DNA from: a virus
Direction: 5' to 3' (one strand)
Virus record (IMG/VR): IMGVR_UViG_3300042691_025212
Coordinates: 1 to 30,732 of that record
DNA: 30,732 nt
Shown: positions 7,116-16,618 of the stretch, in pieces
Layout: each line of letters begins with the position of its first letter
Numbering within the stretch: position 1 is the stretch's first letter
Translations under genes and position numbers: made by a program
Notes under the pieces: model-generated
Databases searched by the model: none
What the model saw: only the letters and a program-made list of their open reading frames with translations
What the model was told of the DNA's origin: nothing

Positions 7116-7772
7116 TTATTTGTTGTTAAATTGTCTACTCCAAAGAGTACTTGTTTTTACTGTATTGAAATAATGTTTTTCATCTTCTGGTAATACGTCA
7201 AAGTCTGTATAATACCAAGGCACGTGTTTTGCTGTATATGGACTGTTTACTCTAACTGATGAATATATACCATGTTCATTTGTTCTATGTAAAGAAAATG
7301 TTGTATCTATGTGGGCTTCTGTATACATATCATCTAGACGTCTCGCTTTAGGAACACAAAATTGACTTTCCCAAGCAACAATCTCAGCTCTAAATTTAGA
7401 CTCAGGAAGATCATCAGTTTTAAGAGAGAATCCTACTTTGGCGTAAGTAAATTTATTTAATCCCTCTAATAAGACGTCTAACCAATCATCAGGAATACTA
7501 GATAGATCTAAATCAGAATCTGATAATATATAATAACCTTCTTTTACATATTCATTATATAGATTTTTATCCCAAAAAACTGTATGCCCATAATTTTCAC
7601 TCATGGGAATTACTTTATACGGACATTGTTTGTACCAATCTAGTAACGGTTCATATGTGCTGTTATTATCTATAATGTAAACTTCTATATTTTCATTTTT
7701 AGATAAAAAATCTGCCATATTTTTTGGCAAAATTAATCTATTATAATTAATTATAAAGGCTGGAATTTTCAT
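7116..7772 (-). CDS. family 2-type glycosyltransferase, 218 aa
   Basis: MKIPAFIINYNR at the start, VYIIDNNST near 31-39 and YYILSDSDLDL at 80-90 (DxD-type metal/nucleotide site) are the ordered motifs of GT-A family 2 enzymes. The frame extends to 7781, but the ATG at 7772 overlaps the upstream gene's TGA as ATGA, the usual mark of translational coupling, so I prefer it. Only the catalytic domain is present, with no membrane segment, implying a soluble cytoplasmic enzyme. It probably modifies phage virion protein or another phage product. Confidence 0.75.
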   Translation of the reverse strand: MKIPAFIINYNRLILPKNMADFLSKNENIEVYIIDNNSTYEPLLDWYKQCPYKVIPMSENYGHTVFWDKNLYNEYVKEGYYILSDSDLDLSSIPDDWLDVLLEGLNKFTYAKVGFSLKTDDLPESKFRAEIVAWESQFCVPKARRLDDMYTEAHIDTTFSLHRTNEHGIYSSVRVNSPYTAKHVPWYYTDFDVLPEDEKHYFNTVKTSTLWSRQFNNK

Positions 7773-8725
7773 ATTATACATGATTTTTGTTCTACTTTTT
7801 TAATTTCTTGATAATACAAATGACTGCAATTATCTTCTATAGTTCTAAGATTTAAGTTGTATGGTAAGCTATCTCTATAGTTTGCTTTATAAAACTTTCC
7901 GCCACATCCACATGTTACGCCAGCATTATGATATATAGCAACCTCTTCCCATCTATTTGCAGTGTCAGTACCCCAACAAAAATCCATCTCTTTTACTACT
8001 TGAGTTTCATTTCCTCTAATCCAACCATTCCAAAGAACTGCCCACATATCAGCACACCAAATTTGAAGTTCATGATATTTAGGGTTTTCTATTCTTTTTT
8101 TAGTATTTATTTTTGATATTTCATAATAAAGATTTTCACAATCTGATTCTACTTTATCCCAGTAAGTCCAATCTACGTTCTTAATTATGTATTGGGCTCC
8201 TCCAGAATGATCATTCATTAGTTTAGGAATCATCTTAGGCATATTTACTATTTCACACATCTTATCATATACATCTTGTCCTTTAGAAACAATGTAGTCA
8301 TAGTTAATATAGCTATTAGTATTACTTAAATACCATATATCATCATCTAAAAATTTAGAAAAGTCTGGATTCTTAGTAAAAACTATATCACAATCATGAT
8401 AAAATATAGCTTCATACTGAAGTTCTGGATGAGCCTTAAAATGTTGTTTTAATACATTAGGTCTTATAGAAGATATATAGTGAATAGGTCGCTGTCTGGT
8501 ATCTTGATAAAAAAAGAATCTTACAGTGTTATAATGAGAAGCTAGTTTATTCCACATTTCTATAGTCTCTGGTTTGCTTGTATCATCATTAGGATTCCAA
8601 GCAACTACAATATCTATATGATTTGGATTAATACCTCTTTTAATAAAGTTATTGATCATAACTTCTACTTGCCAAGCATAATATACTAATCTAGGTTGAG
8701 CACAAATATATCTTAAATTTTTCAT
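7769..8725 (-). CDS. glycosyltransferase-like protein (GT-A, DxD), 318 aa
   Basis: The segment AIFYHDCDIVFTKNPDF (DCD at 111-113) is a DxD motif in the setting of a GT-A fold. It is followed by a DDDIWYLSNTNSYI strand-turn region and a late His/Cys-rich segment (AIYHNAGVTCGCGGKFY) that could complete the active site. No membrane helix is visible. It is the first of three adjacent glycosyltransferase genes after the Thr-rich adhesin and is coupled to the second through an ATGA overlap. The sugar and acceptor are not deducible. Confidence 0.65.
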   Translation of the reverse strand: MKNLRYICAQPRLVYYAWQVEVMINNFIKRGINPNHIDIVVAWNPNDDTSKPETIEMWNKLASHYNTVRFFFYQDTRQRPIHYISSIRPNVLKQHFKAHPELQYEAIFYHDCDIVFTKNPDFSKFLDDDIWYLSNTNSYINYDYIVSKGQDVYDKMCEIVNMPKMIPKLMNDHSGGAQYIIKNVDWTYWDKVESDCENLYYEISKINTKKRIENPKYHELQIWCADMWAVLWNGWIRGNETQVVKEMDFCWGTDTANRWEEVAIYHNAGVTCGCGGKFYKANYRDSLPYNLNLRTIEDNCSHLYYQEIKKVEQKSCII

Positions 8726-8741
8726 AACAGTTTATTTTTTA

Positions 8742-10754
8742 TTAAACTCCGCAAGTAGTACAAGTTCCATTGGTTTGTATTTGTCCAGATCCTATTGAAT
8801 AGTTTTGATTAGATACTCCGTTATTGAATGATGTTGGGTCTCTAGAATCTATAATCAAACTTGATCCAGCAGAAGTTCCTAAAGCATTTATTTGAACAGT
8901 AGCACATGTATCACCCGTTAATATTGTTGCGTTTCCAGCAACTGCGCCTTCAATATTAGTCCAAGTAAATCCAACTTGCACAGGAGTGGCAACTGGCGCT
9001 GATGAATATACAAATACATTTATAATTCTTGTTACTCCTGTAGGAGTTATATCAGCACAAGCAGTTAGGGTTACAGTAACTGGAGCGGCTGTTGTAGTGC
9101 TAGTTGTTGTACTAGTTGTAGTGGTGGTTGGAGCCACTGTTGTTGTTGATGTTGTTGTACTAGTTGTAGTGGTGGTTGGAGCCACTGTTGTTGTTGATGT
9201 TGTTGTACTAGTTGTGGTAGTGGTTGGAGCCACTGTAGTAGTAGTCGTAGTGGTTGGAGCCACTGTCGTTGTAGTCGTAGTAGTTAAAGCAGCAGTAGTA
9301 GTGGTGCTAGTAGTACTAGTCGTAGTAGTTGGGGCAGCGGTTGTTGTGGTTGTTGTAGTAGCAACTGGACACGCGCTAGCACATGACGCATACTCCGTAG
9401 AATTTAATGATACTCCTCCTGGAGAAGGACTAACTAGTGGTCCAGAGAATACTCTATAAGAGTTACCATCTAGTATTTGAGGTAAATAATAACTTCCTAT
9501 TGTAATAGAAGTGCCTGATAATACTCTTACTTGAGCTGTGGCTCCAGCTGTGCATGTTGAACAAGGATAAGTAGTAGCTAAATAATAATCATATGATGAT
9601 CCAGGAATTAATGCGTTTTGATAATCTTCATTTGTTATTACTATCACTCCTTGAGAGTATATCACATTTCCTACATGATATTTGTCTTTAGTAAAAACTC
9701 CTTCAGTTAAGTGATCTTTAGAAGAGTAAATTAAATTAATTCCTGCAGGAGTAGAAGTTCCTAATGGAGACGACGTAATGCTTGCTGAAATTTGAGTAGA
9801 CGTATTTCCATACACCTCTATTCCCATTAATCCAGGATTATTTACTGTGTTAACTGGACGTTCATCGTTATTTGTGCCTACTAATTTTATTATATGAGAA
9901 CCAGCAGTTAACTGTATAGGAAATATATCCCAATATCTATAATTATCGCTGCTAACTGTAGAATAGTCTCCAACTATTAGTGAATTGTCTACATATACAG
10001 ATGAGAAGTTATCACAACTAACTCCTATATGATACGTGTCAGTTGATGGAATAGACAATGTAAATTCTAAAAATCCTGTAGCTATTGCGCTTGGACTCTC
10101 AGCAGACCAAAAACCTGTGTTATTTAATCTTCCACCCGTAATAGTTTGGTAAGGATTAGACCAAAAAGTTCCTAAATAAGATCCACCTACCGCTGGAGAT
10201 TTCCACTCTTTATAAGTTCCAACTTCATTAGCACTATATCCAGGATCAAATAATCGTACTCCATTTATTCCATAAGCTGCTCCAAAAGTTGTATAATTAA
10301 CAGACCCTGTAGATATTATGTCAATAACATTTCCGTTACCATCATCTACTAATTTATAAGCAGTTCCAATAATAGATAAACTTCCTCTGCTTATGTTTTC
10401 TCCAAAACTTGTTCTAGGAATTGCTAATATAGTTAGATTAGCGTTTGAAGCTGTAGGGAAATATCTATAATCGTAGTCTGGTGTTCCTTTTGCCGCCGTA
10501 GATTGCAAGTTAGAATTCCACGCACTAGCTGACTGTAAAAGAGATCCTGTTAGATACTCTTGATAGTATAATTGTTTTACTACAGCGTAGTTTAGCGCAT
10601 CACTACCACTAGCTGCATAAGAAGAATTAATTCCTCTATTCACAGTCATTCCATAAGATGAAATAATATCACTACTATAAGATGCAGAGTACTTTACCTT
10701 TATTGGATAAGTAGAAACATCAGATCTATCAATAACATTTTTTGATACTCCCAT
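8742..10754 (-). CDS. Thr-repeat tail adhesin with PA14-like domain, 670 aa
   Basis: Domain order: an N-terminal beta/helical region (1-160) probably joining the virion; a PA14/galactose-binding-like domain at about 165-315 (STDTYHIGVSCDNFSSVYVD, then PIQLTAGSHIIKLVGTN); a segment with VGNVIYSQGVIVITN (361-375); a small Cys-containing module (390-465); a mucin-like Thr/Ser/Pro/Ala tract (466-558) with APTTTTTSTTTSTTTV-type 16-residue repeats; and a C-terminal domain (560-670) ending in CTTCGV. This fits a receptor-binding or decoration protein on the tail. Three glycosyltransferase genes follow directly, suggesting glycosylation of the Thr tract. Repeat number may vary between relatives. Confidence 0.7.
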   Translation of the reverse strand: MGVSKNVIDRSDVSTYPIKVKYSASYSSDIISSYGMTVNRGINSSYAASGSDALNYAVVKQLYYQEYLTGSLLQSASAWNSNLQSTAAKGTPDYDYRYFPTASNANLTILAIPRTSFGENISRGSLSIIGTAYKLVDDGNGNVIDIISTGSVNYTTFGAAYGINGVRLFDPGYSANEVGTYKEWKSPAVGGSYLGTFWSNPYQTITGGRLNNTGFWSAESPSAIATGFLEFTLSIPSTDTYHIGVSCDNFSSVYVDNSLIVGDYSTVSSDNYRYWDIFPIQLTAGSHIIKLVGTNNDERPVNTVNNPGLMGIEVYGNTSTQISASITSSPLGTSTPAGINLIYSSKDHLTEGVFTKDKYHVGNVIYSQGVIVITNEDYQNALIPGSSYDYYLATTYPCSTCTAGATAQVRVLSGTSITIGSYYLPQILDGNSYRVFSGPLVSPSPGGVSLNSTEYASCASACPVATTTTTTTAAPTTTTSTTSTTTTAALTTTTTTTVAPTTTTTTTVAPTTTTTSTTTSTTTVAPTTTTTSTTTSTTTVAPTTTTTSTTTSTTTAAPVTVTLTACADITPTGVTRIINVFVYSSAPVATPVQVGFTWTNIEGAVAGNATILTGDTCATVQINALGTSAGSSLIIDSRDPTSFNNGVSNQNYSIGSGQIQTNGTCTTCGV
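9068..9372 (-). repeat. tandem repeats encoding the Thr-rich tract
   Basis: On the plus strand, units beginning GGAGCCACTG start at 9130, 9178, 9226 and 9256 (48-, 48- and 30-base periods), followed by a degenerate unit at 9286. The periods are multiples of three, so unit gain or loss keeps the frame. The neighbouring units at 9130 and 9178 are almost identical, which points to recent duplication by slippage or recombination. Confidence 0.85.
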
Positions 10755-10768
10755 TATTTAATTTTATT

Positions 10769-11800
10769 CTACCAATCTAACTTAACTCTAATTAAAGCCT
10801 CTTTTGTAAAATCTTTTACTAAAGGTTTAGATAATTTAGCAACTGCTAATAGTTCATTATTATTATTATACATACCAACAGTAGTTACGTATGTTTGAGG
10901 ACTATTAATAAAATTAGAATAAATAAAATCTCCAGACCCAGTTATTATAGATGGGTTAGTGGTGTAATTATATTCTCCATTCTTAATTCTAACAAAAATA
11001 TAGTTTGATGATATTGTTTCTTGAGAATTTAATTGAAAATTTCCACTAGCTGAAATAGCATTAAAAACTTGTAAATTATTATTAAGTCCTCCAGCAGCGG
11101 CCGTACCAGTGTACCAAGGAATATTTAATCCGCCATTAGCTATAGGTAATCCTAATGCATCAGTGTTTAATATTATTGTTCCAATATCTGGAAGAAATAA
11201 CCCATAAGATCCAGAAATAGTATATCCATTTCTTAATGCGCCAGTTGCTTTAGTTGTGCTAGCTCCACTTCCGTTAGACCCAGAAACAATATTAAATACT
11301 CTTCCACAATCTAAGTAAGTAATCACAGTAGAGTCTAATGAATCGTCAGTAAGCTTAATTGTGGTACTTCCTGATTTCATGTGCAAATTAAACGTTCCTG
11401 GAAATAAACTCTCTTTATATCTATTTCTGTCAATAGAAATAGCCGCTATATTTTTAGAACTAGGATTCTCTGTACCAAAATTAAAAAATGATTCAGCGTC
11501 TCCATAAACTAAATTTCTAAATTGACCATAGTTTATTCTGGTTGGAGTATTTGTTAGCACTAAAGAATTTAGCGGTCCTGATCCTGTTCCAAAAGCATTA
11601 CCAAACGCGATAGAAAATTGTATTGCCGCATTAATGCTAGACGGCGTTGCATTATAAACATCTGTATAAAAACTGCTGCTTACACCAGTAGATTGTAGAA
11701 AAAATGTTGATAACGTAGGAGTATTACTACTCCAAGCGGGAGCAGTAACAGAATCAGCAGAGATTACGTAATCAGTTGAATCAAGCTTTGTAAATGACAT
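10769..11800 (-). CDS. virion fibre/baseplate structural protein, 343 aa
   Basis: A long beta-rich chain: LVYGDAESFFNFGTENPSS (about 105-123) and RNRYKESLFPGTFNLHMKSG (about 131-150) precede a Gly-rich middle. The C-terminal module (about 275-343) is shared with the 100-aa protein at 5933-6235. I know this type of sequence only as unnamed structural proteins of T4-like phages, so baseplate or fibre attachment is inferred from the context between gp6-type genes and the adhesin. The start follows the leader AATAAAAAATAAACT typical of this window. Confidence 0.6.
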   Translation of the reverse strand: MSFTKLDSTDYVISADSVTAPAWSSNTPTLSTFFLQSTGVSSSFYTDVYNATPSSINAAIQFSIAFGNAFGTGSGPLNSLVLTNTPTRINYGQFRNLVYGDAESFFNFGTENPSSKNIAAISIDRNRYKESLFPGTFNLHMKSGSTTIKLTDDSLDSTVITYLDCGRVFNIVSGSNGSGASTTKATGALRNGYTISGSYGLFLPDIGTIILNTDALGLPIANGGLNIPWYTGTAAAGGLNNNLQVFNAISASGNFQLNSQETISSNYIFVRIKNGEYNYTTNPSIITGSGDFIYSNFINSPQTYVTTVGMYNNNNELLAVAKLSKPLVKDFTKEALIRVKLDW

Positions 11801-11813
11801 AGTTTATTTTTTA

Positions 11814-12479
11814 TTAGCTAACTTTAGTTATTTGAACTGGTATATTTAATCTAGCGCCAGAATCTCTACCAACAATTATTAAGGTAGTATAGAGTACTGT
11901 ATTAGATCCAAATAGTGTATTAATAGTTGTTGCTGTTATATTAATTGTTGTTCCTATAACAGTTTTACTTACGTTAGTACCAACAGTTGATGTCGTATTT
12001 AAGCTCGTAGCTGCTGGAGTATTAACTCCAACTCCAGTAAATGCTGCTGTAGTTCTTACATCTCCTATAGTGAAAATATATCCAGAAGATTCAAAATTAG
12101 ATGTAGTTCCAGTTGCTCCTAAATAATTAAGAGTTTGTGGAGTAATTGCTATAGAAGATCCTTGTTTTAATTGTATGTTTGTATATCCAACACTAATAAC
12201 AGGGATTTTAGCAGTTCCTCTTGGAAGAGTTACTAATTTATATTTCATTATCTCATTGTCTTCAGGAAATGCTTGCAATACTGGCATAGCTTCAATAGCT
12301 TCACCATAAAAAGCAGATCCAGATGGATGTGTTGGATTGTATAAAGTATAATCTATTTCATCATCAGATAATGAAAATTGAGTTATTTGAAAAGATCCAT
12401 CATTTTTTGATAAAGCTTCTCTACCTTTTTTCGTTAGTATGGCATCAACTATTACAGATGAATTACTTAAATATGACAT
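11814..12479 (-). CDS. virion structural protein, 221 aa
   Basis: The N-terminal 90 residues are distinctive (ILTKKGREALSKNDGSFQIT, then FSLSDDEIDYTLYNPTHPSG and AMPVLQAFPED) and look like an assembly or attachment domain. The remainder is Thr/Ser/Gly/Val-rich beta structure, possibly a short shaft. Family naming is not possible from the sequence alone. Its place between the 1360-aa baseplate gene and the fibre genes supports a baseplate-fibre connector role. Confidence 0.55.
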   Translation of the reverse strand: MSYLSNSSVIVDAILTKKGREALSKNDGSFQITQFSLSDDEIDYTLYNPTHPSGSAFYGEAIEAMPVLQAFPEDNEIMKYKLVTLPRGTAKIPVISVGYTNIQLKQGSSIAITPQTLNYLGATGTTSNFESSGYIFTIGDVRTTAAFTGVGVNTPAATSLNTTSTVGTNVSKTVIGTTINITATTINTLFGSNTVLYTTLIIVGRDSGARLNIPVQITKVS

Positions 12480-12496
12480 AAAGAATTCTTTTTTAA

Positions 12497-12505
12497 ATAA
12501 ATATA
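12497..12505 (-). promoter_or_regulatory. weak late-promoter-like motif
   Basis: On the minus strand TATATTTAT, followed by TTAAAAAAG, lies 17 bases before the ATG of the 221-aa gene, in the only gap longer than 20 bases between structural genes of the block. It matches the core but not the TATAARTA half of the stronger copies. Confidence 0.3.
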
Positions 12506-12527
12506 ATACATTTTACTTTATTTTTGA

Positions 12528-15500
12528 TTATTCAAATATTAGTGTGTTAGTATCACTAACTATTAAGTTTTGTTGTTTAAGCGATTTTATCGTATTTCCT
12601 GCGTTATCTTTCACTTTATCATCTATATATTGAGGGAAAAGTATTCCATCTTGAAATATAGTTGACCCTAAATCGAAGTTTAAAATTACATTAGTTTCAT
12701 CTAGCAATCTTTTTAGCCAAATGTATTTTTTTATTTTTCCAGGAATTCCTAATTCAGTATCAGACGGGTTTAAATCTCTATCTAAATTTATTACCCAAAA
12801 AGATCCAGTTGAATCTAAAAGTTGATACATATAGTTAATACGGTATTCAGATTCTTCTATCCATTGAGATTGCGAGTTATACAATCTTATCATATCCATT
12901 TGAGATCCAGCTACAGAAAAAACTGGAGTGTCTATTCCTGTATAGCTCCCATTAAATATAATATTGTCATATAATAAAGATTGAGTTGCTGATAATTTTA
13001 TGTTTCTAGAATCTATTGCGTACCAGTTATTAGTTGCAGCAGAATCTGTAGCAGAAGTGAAAAAATTTGTGCTAGTAGTAGATCCTCCGATAGGGTTATA
13101 AGTTTCTTCAGAATTTATGGTTATAGTAACAGAATCTCCATTAAGCCAAAGTCCTTGATAATATGATGGCATATATATAGTGCTATTAATAGGACCTGTA
13201 GATCCAGCAGCTATAGTTGTTATTGTTTCATAAGTATCATAATTTGATGGAACTACTGCTCTACTAGTATTAGTTAATGTAATAGAAATTCTAGTTTGCA
13301 GAGTTGTGGCACCTGGAAAAGTTCCAGGCGAAGATACAGTTATTGGAATAAGAGTTTGAAATGCGTTTGGAACATTTACCGGTCCACCAACTATAGTAGC
13401 CCAGTAGTTTGCATTTCCAGGATTTATTATTTCATAGCTTGGTATGTTAACATTAGTAACTGACGAAGAAGGTCTTAATAAGTTATATGTCATAGATTCA
13501 TCTCCTGAAACATTATATAAAATAGGAGAGTATCTATATCCACTTTCGTAAACAGAAAAATTACTATTGTTAGTTCCAACAAACTTTTGAATGTATGGGT
13601 CTGATTGCGGATATTTAAACAAAGATACGTTTGTTGATTCTCCAGCTTTAAATATGTTTTGTACAGAAAATATATTAGTGTTTGTTTTTGTTAAATCTAA
13701 AACGTCTTGACTATCTTGTATAAGATACTTTATTTGCGCGTTTGCTCTTCTAGGAAACTGAAACGATGATGAAAAAATGTCAACCAGATATGCGTATTGA
13801 TACTTTATTTTATCAACCGCCGCGGTTTTTCCGTAAGATAGATCTCCTAGATTATATGTAGTGTAAGTAGCGCTAATAGTTTTAGATCCATAATATCTAG
13901 GAATAGTAAATGCGTTTGTATAATAGTTATAGTCTTGCAAATACGCGTACGAAGATACTGTGTTAGTGTAAGTAGAATAATTATCTACTTGAGAATTACT
14001 AATTGATTGAGTGATTAGATTAAAATTAACTGGTTGTGTTTGATTAGTAGTGTAATCTAAATCAAAAAATCTTTTAGATCTATCTGAGTTAACAACATTT
14101 TGATACAAACCACCATAGTTAACTTGTATTAGTGGAAAAGACCCAGAAGAGTTTATTGATACATCAGATTGATTAAACGATCCCGTAACTGCATCAATTA
14201 CTAAAACTGATCCTCCAAATTCTCCAGTGTATTTTTCTATTCCTTGACTAGAAGTAAATTCAACTAATCCTAATGGAGTTTTTTTAATTCCTGAATATTC
14301 AGTAGACCCAGTGATTCCATTTCCTGGTTCTGCATCAATAGTTATCATATCTATTGACTGAGAATAATTTAGAAACTCTGCTACGGGTTCGTGTCTAGCG
14401 TATTTGTTTCTCTCTAATACGTGGCTTTTAACTATTAATCCAGTAGATATGTTTGCTCTAGCTGGAACTAAATCTTTTATTGTTTTAAATACTGAGTTAT
14501 TGTAGTACTTAATTAATCTTATGTATTCAGAAATGTTATGAGATTGACTATAGGCCGCAAAATAATTATTACTTAAAGTTATTAAATCTTTATAAGAGGA
14601 GGAATATTGATTACTAGGATTACCTATAAGTTGATCTATATTAAAATATCCTATAGATTGAGAAATATTACTATTTAGTTTATCAGACGGAGAAAAGCCA
14701 ACCTCTAATGTGTTTACATTTAATCTATTAGTATTAGAATAGTACTGTAACGTGCCACCTTGAAACAATAAAGAAGAAGATAATTCTAAGCTAGAAGTTA
14801 TTACATTTATTTTATCGTTATTAACTTCTGATATTCCGCTTTTAGTAAGTCTATTATATCCTCCAAATTCATTTATAGTTAAAATCTCTTTAGGTATTCC
14901 ATAACAGCTTATAAGCGCTTCAACTCCTTTTCTAGTTCCTTTTGTTTTTAAAAGATATGGTAAGTTGTGATAAATTCTTTTGTAAATTTCTTTTTGTATA
15001 TCATTTGAAGAAAGCGTAGAAATGCTAGAGGTAACATAACTAGTTATTAATTCAGACCCAGTCGGTGGTAATAAACTTCCGTCTGCATTCATACCAAATA
15101 AAGAATAATAAAGGTTGTCTGATACACTTGTGTTAGTGTATATAGGGAATCCTAAGCTTTTTAGTGAGTCTGAAACAATATCGTCTGATACACCAGTGTC
15201 TGGACTATTCGTAGCGTTAAACCTATTCGAGACGTCTTTATAATACACCCAAATATTATCAAAATGTTGACCAATCATATTAACAAACGTTAAATATGGT
15301 TCATTAGCAGAATCATCTCTTATGTAAGTAGGAATAATATTTGTTAATATATCTTTATTTGTGCTATCATAATATGAAGCAGAGTATAATATAGATACTC
15401 CAGTTGACGTAGGTAAAGTTTCAGGGCTACCAATCCAACTTAAAGCTTTAGATGATGTTGATGAATAAAGAGTATACGGAGTTGTAGACGTAGATTTTGG

Positions 15501-16610
15501 CCAAGCAAAAGATTCAGACGCATAATAAAGATAATATTCGTAAATATCAAACTTAGTAATTATAGAATCTATATTACTGTTTAAAATTTTTATTCGAGAA
15601 TTTACAGACGTTTGGCTATAAGTCCCACTGTTTGTAATTGCTTGTTGAGAAACTATCTGTGATTGGTAATTTTCTAATAGCTTTACTTTATACGCAAAAT
15701 TATTTATTCTATCTGTAGCACTTGAAAAATGAACAAAATTAGAAAAATCAGAAAAATCTATGTTTATAGATATTGACTTATCATCATAGTAACTGTTTAG
15801 CTTTCTAGTAAAAGAATCTAGACTACTAGAAAAAAGACTAGTATAAGAATAGTATGGAGTAGTTTGTCCTATCTTTTTATCTAGAGGAATTTTAAAATTA
15901 GCACCTCTTAATGAGTTATTTGCAGATGTAACTTCAGATTCAATTTGAATGTCTACATCAAAGCTAACAGACTCGGCTATCTTATCAACTATCCATAAGT
16001 CTGATTTTAAATCAAACTCAATTGGAAGTGGTTCATAGAGCTTTATTAGCAAATAAGATCCATTATCATCTTCTATATAAGCAACATTTGTGCATATCAC
16101 AAGCACATTGTCTCCAAAATTTAGATAAAAATCTGTATAATAATTCTTGTTTGATATATACGCTTGATAGTTATCAAATCCGTCCTGAATTAGTGCGTCA
16201 CTTAAGTACTGGCTTGAAAGCTTTAACTCTGTTCTAGATAATGAAATCTCTTTTATCCAATATTTTGCTACTACATTAGAGTTGAAAAGATTTCTTAAAA
16301 AATTATATTGTATATTAGTTTTACCTCTAGAAAAACCTCTAGATTCTAGATCATACCTAGGATCTAGTTCAATAGATGAATAAGTGTTGTTTTGTGAGTT
16401 ATTAGTAGAAGGATCAGGATAATAGTTAGAAGCGTTGTAATTACTCTCTAGTAAAGACCCAACTTCATCATAGATAAAATACTCTATAGTATCATTTAAG
16501 TTTCCAAAATAAGAATTAATAAAATTAGATATTACTAAATTCTCGTCTTTATTTGAATACTTTTGGTATTCGTATCCAGTGCCAGTGTATATAATGTTAA
16601 CTACTTCCAT
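12528..16610 (-). CDS. very large baseplate/tail protein, 1360 aa
   Basis: This is the longest complete gene in the window, rich in Ser, Asn and Tyr, without signal peptide or membrane helices. A recognisable landmark at residues 537-585, DIQKEIYKRIYHNLPYLLKT then GTRKGVEALISCYGIP, resembles the segment found in tail protein I-type baseplate proteins. By position after gp6 it stands where T4 has gp7, the 1032-residue wedge initiator, but I see no direct sequence link to gp7. The C-terminal half looks like repeated beta domains. The ATG follows the leader CTTAAAAATAAAC. Confidence 0.6.
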   Translation of the reverse strand: MEVVNIIYTGTGYEYQKYSNKDENLVISNFINSYFGNLNDTIEYFIYDEVGSLLESNYNASNYYPDPSTNNSQNNTYSSIELDPRYDLESRGFSRGKTNIQYNFLRNLFNSNVVAKYWIKEISLSRTELKLSSQYLSDALIQDGFDNYQAYISNKNYYTDFYLNFGDNVLVICTNVAYIEDDNGSYLLIKLYEPLPIEFDLKSDLWIVDKIAESVSFDVDIQIESEVTSANNSLRGANFKIPLDKKIGQTTPYYSYTSLFSSSLDSFTRKLNSYYDDKSISINIDFSDFSNFVHFSSATDRINNFAYKVKLLENYQSQIVSQQAITNSGTYSQTSVNSRIKILNSNIDSIITKFDIYEYYLYYASESFAWPKSTSTTPYTLYSSTSSKALSWIGSPETLPTSTGVSILYSASYYDSTNKDILTNIIPTYIRDDSANEPYLTFVNMIGQHFDNIWVYYKDVSNRFNATNSPDTGVSDDIVSDSLKSLGFPIYTNTSVSDNLYYSLFGMNADGSLLPPTGSELITSYVTSSISTLSSNDIQKEIYKRIYHNLPYLLKTKGTRKGVEALISCYGIPKEILTINEFGGYNRLTKSGISEVNNDKINVITSSLELSSSLLFQGGTLQYYSNTNRLNVNTLEVGFSPSDKLNSNISQSIGYFNIDQLIGNPSNQYSSSYKDLITLSNNYFAAYSQSHNISEYIRLIKYYNNSVFKTIKDLVPARANISTGLIVKSHVLERNKYARHEPVAEFLNYSQSIDMITIDAEPGNGITGSTEYSGIKKTPLGLVEFTSSQGIEKYTGEFGGSVLVIDAVTGSFNQSDVSINSSGSFPLIQVNYGGLYQNVVNSDRSKRFFDLDYTTNQTQPVNFNLITQSISNSQVDNYSTYTNTVSSYAYLQDYNYYTNAFTIPRYYGSKTISATYTTYNLGDLSYGKTAAVDKIKYQYAYLVDIFSSSFQFPRRANAQIKYLIQDSQDVLDLTKTNTNIFSVQNIFKAGESTNVSLFKYPQSDPYIQKFVGTNNSNFSVYESGYRYSPILYNVSGDESMTYNLLRPSSSVTNVNIPSYEIINPGNANYWATIVGGPVNVPNAFQTLIPITVSSPGTFPGATTLQTRISITLTNTSRAVVPSNYDTYETITTIAAGSTGPINSTIYMPSYYQGLWLNGDSVTITINSEETYNPIGGSTTSTNFFTSATDSAATNNWYAIDSRNIKLSATQSLLYDNIIFNGSYTGIDTPVFSVAGSQMDMIRLYNSQSQWIEESEYRINYMYQLLDSTGSFWVINLDRDLNPSDTELGIPGKIKKYIWLKRLLDETNVILNFDLGSTIFQDGILFPQYIDDKVKDNAGNTIKSLKQQNLIVSDTNTLIFE

Positions 16611-16618
16611 GTTTATTT

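Noticed and set aside
9068-9372. Repeat array that might be taken for CRISPR
   Set aside because: Units are contiguous, coding and in multiples of three, with no unique spacers of constant length and no cas genes.
8986-9459. Plus-strand open frame of 157 residues rich in Val
   Set aside because: It is the antisense of the Thr-repeat tract: Thr codons (ACN) read backward give GT-rich Val codons and suppress stops. The minus-strand frame has real domains on both sides.
12439-12633. Short plus-strand frame overlapping the 221-aa and 1360-aa genes
   Set aside because: It lies antisense across two well-supported genes and the gap between them, and shows no domain or leader.
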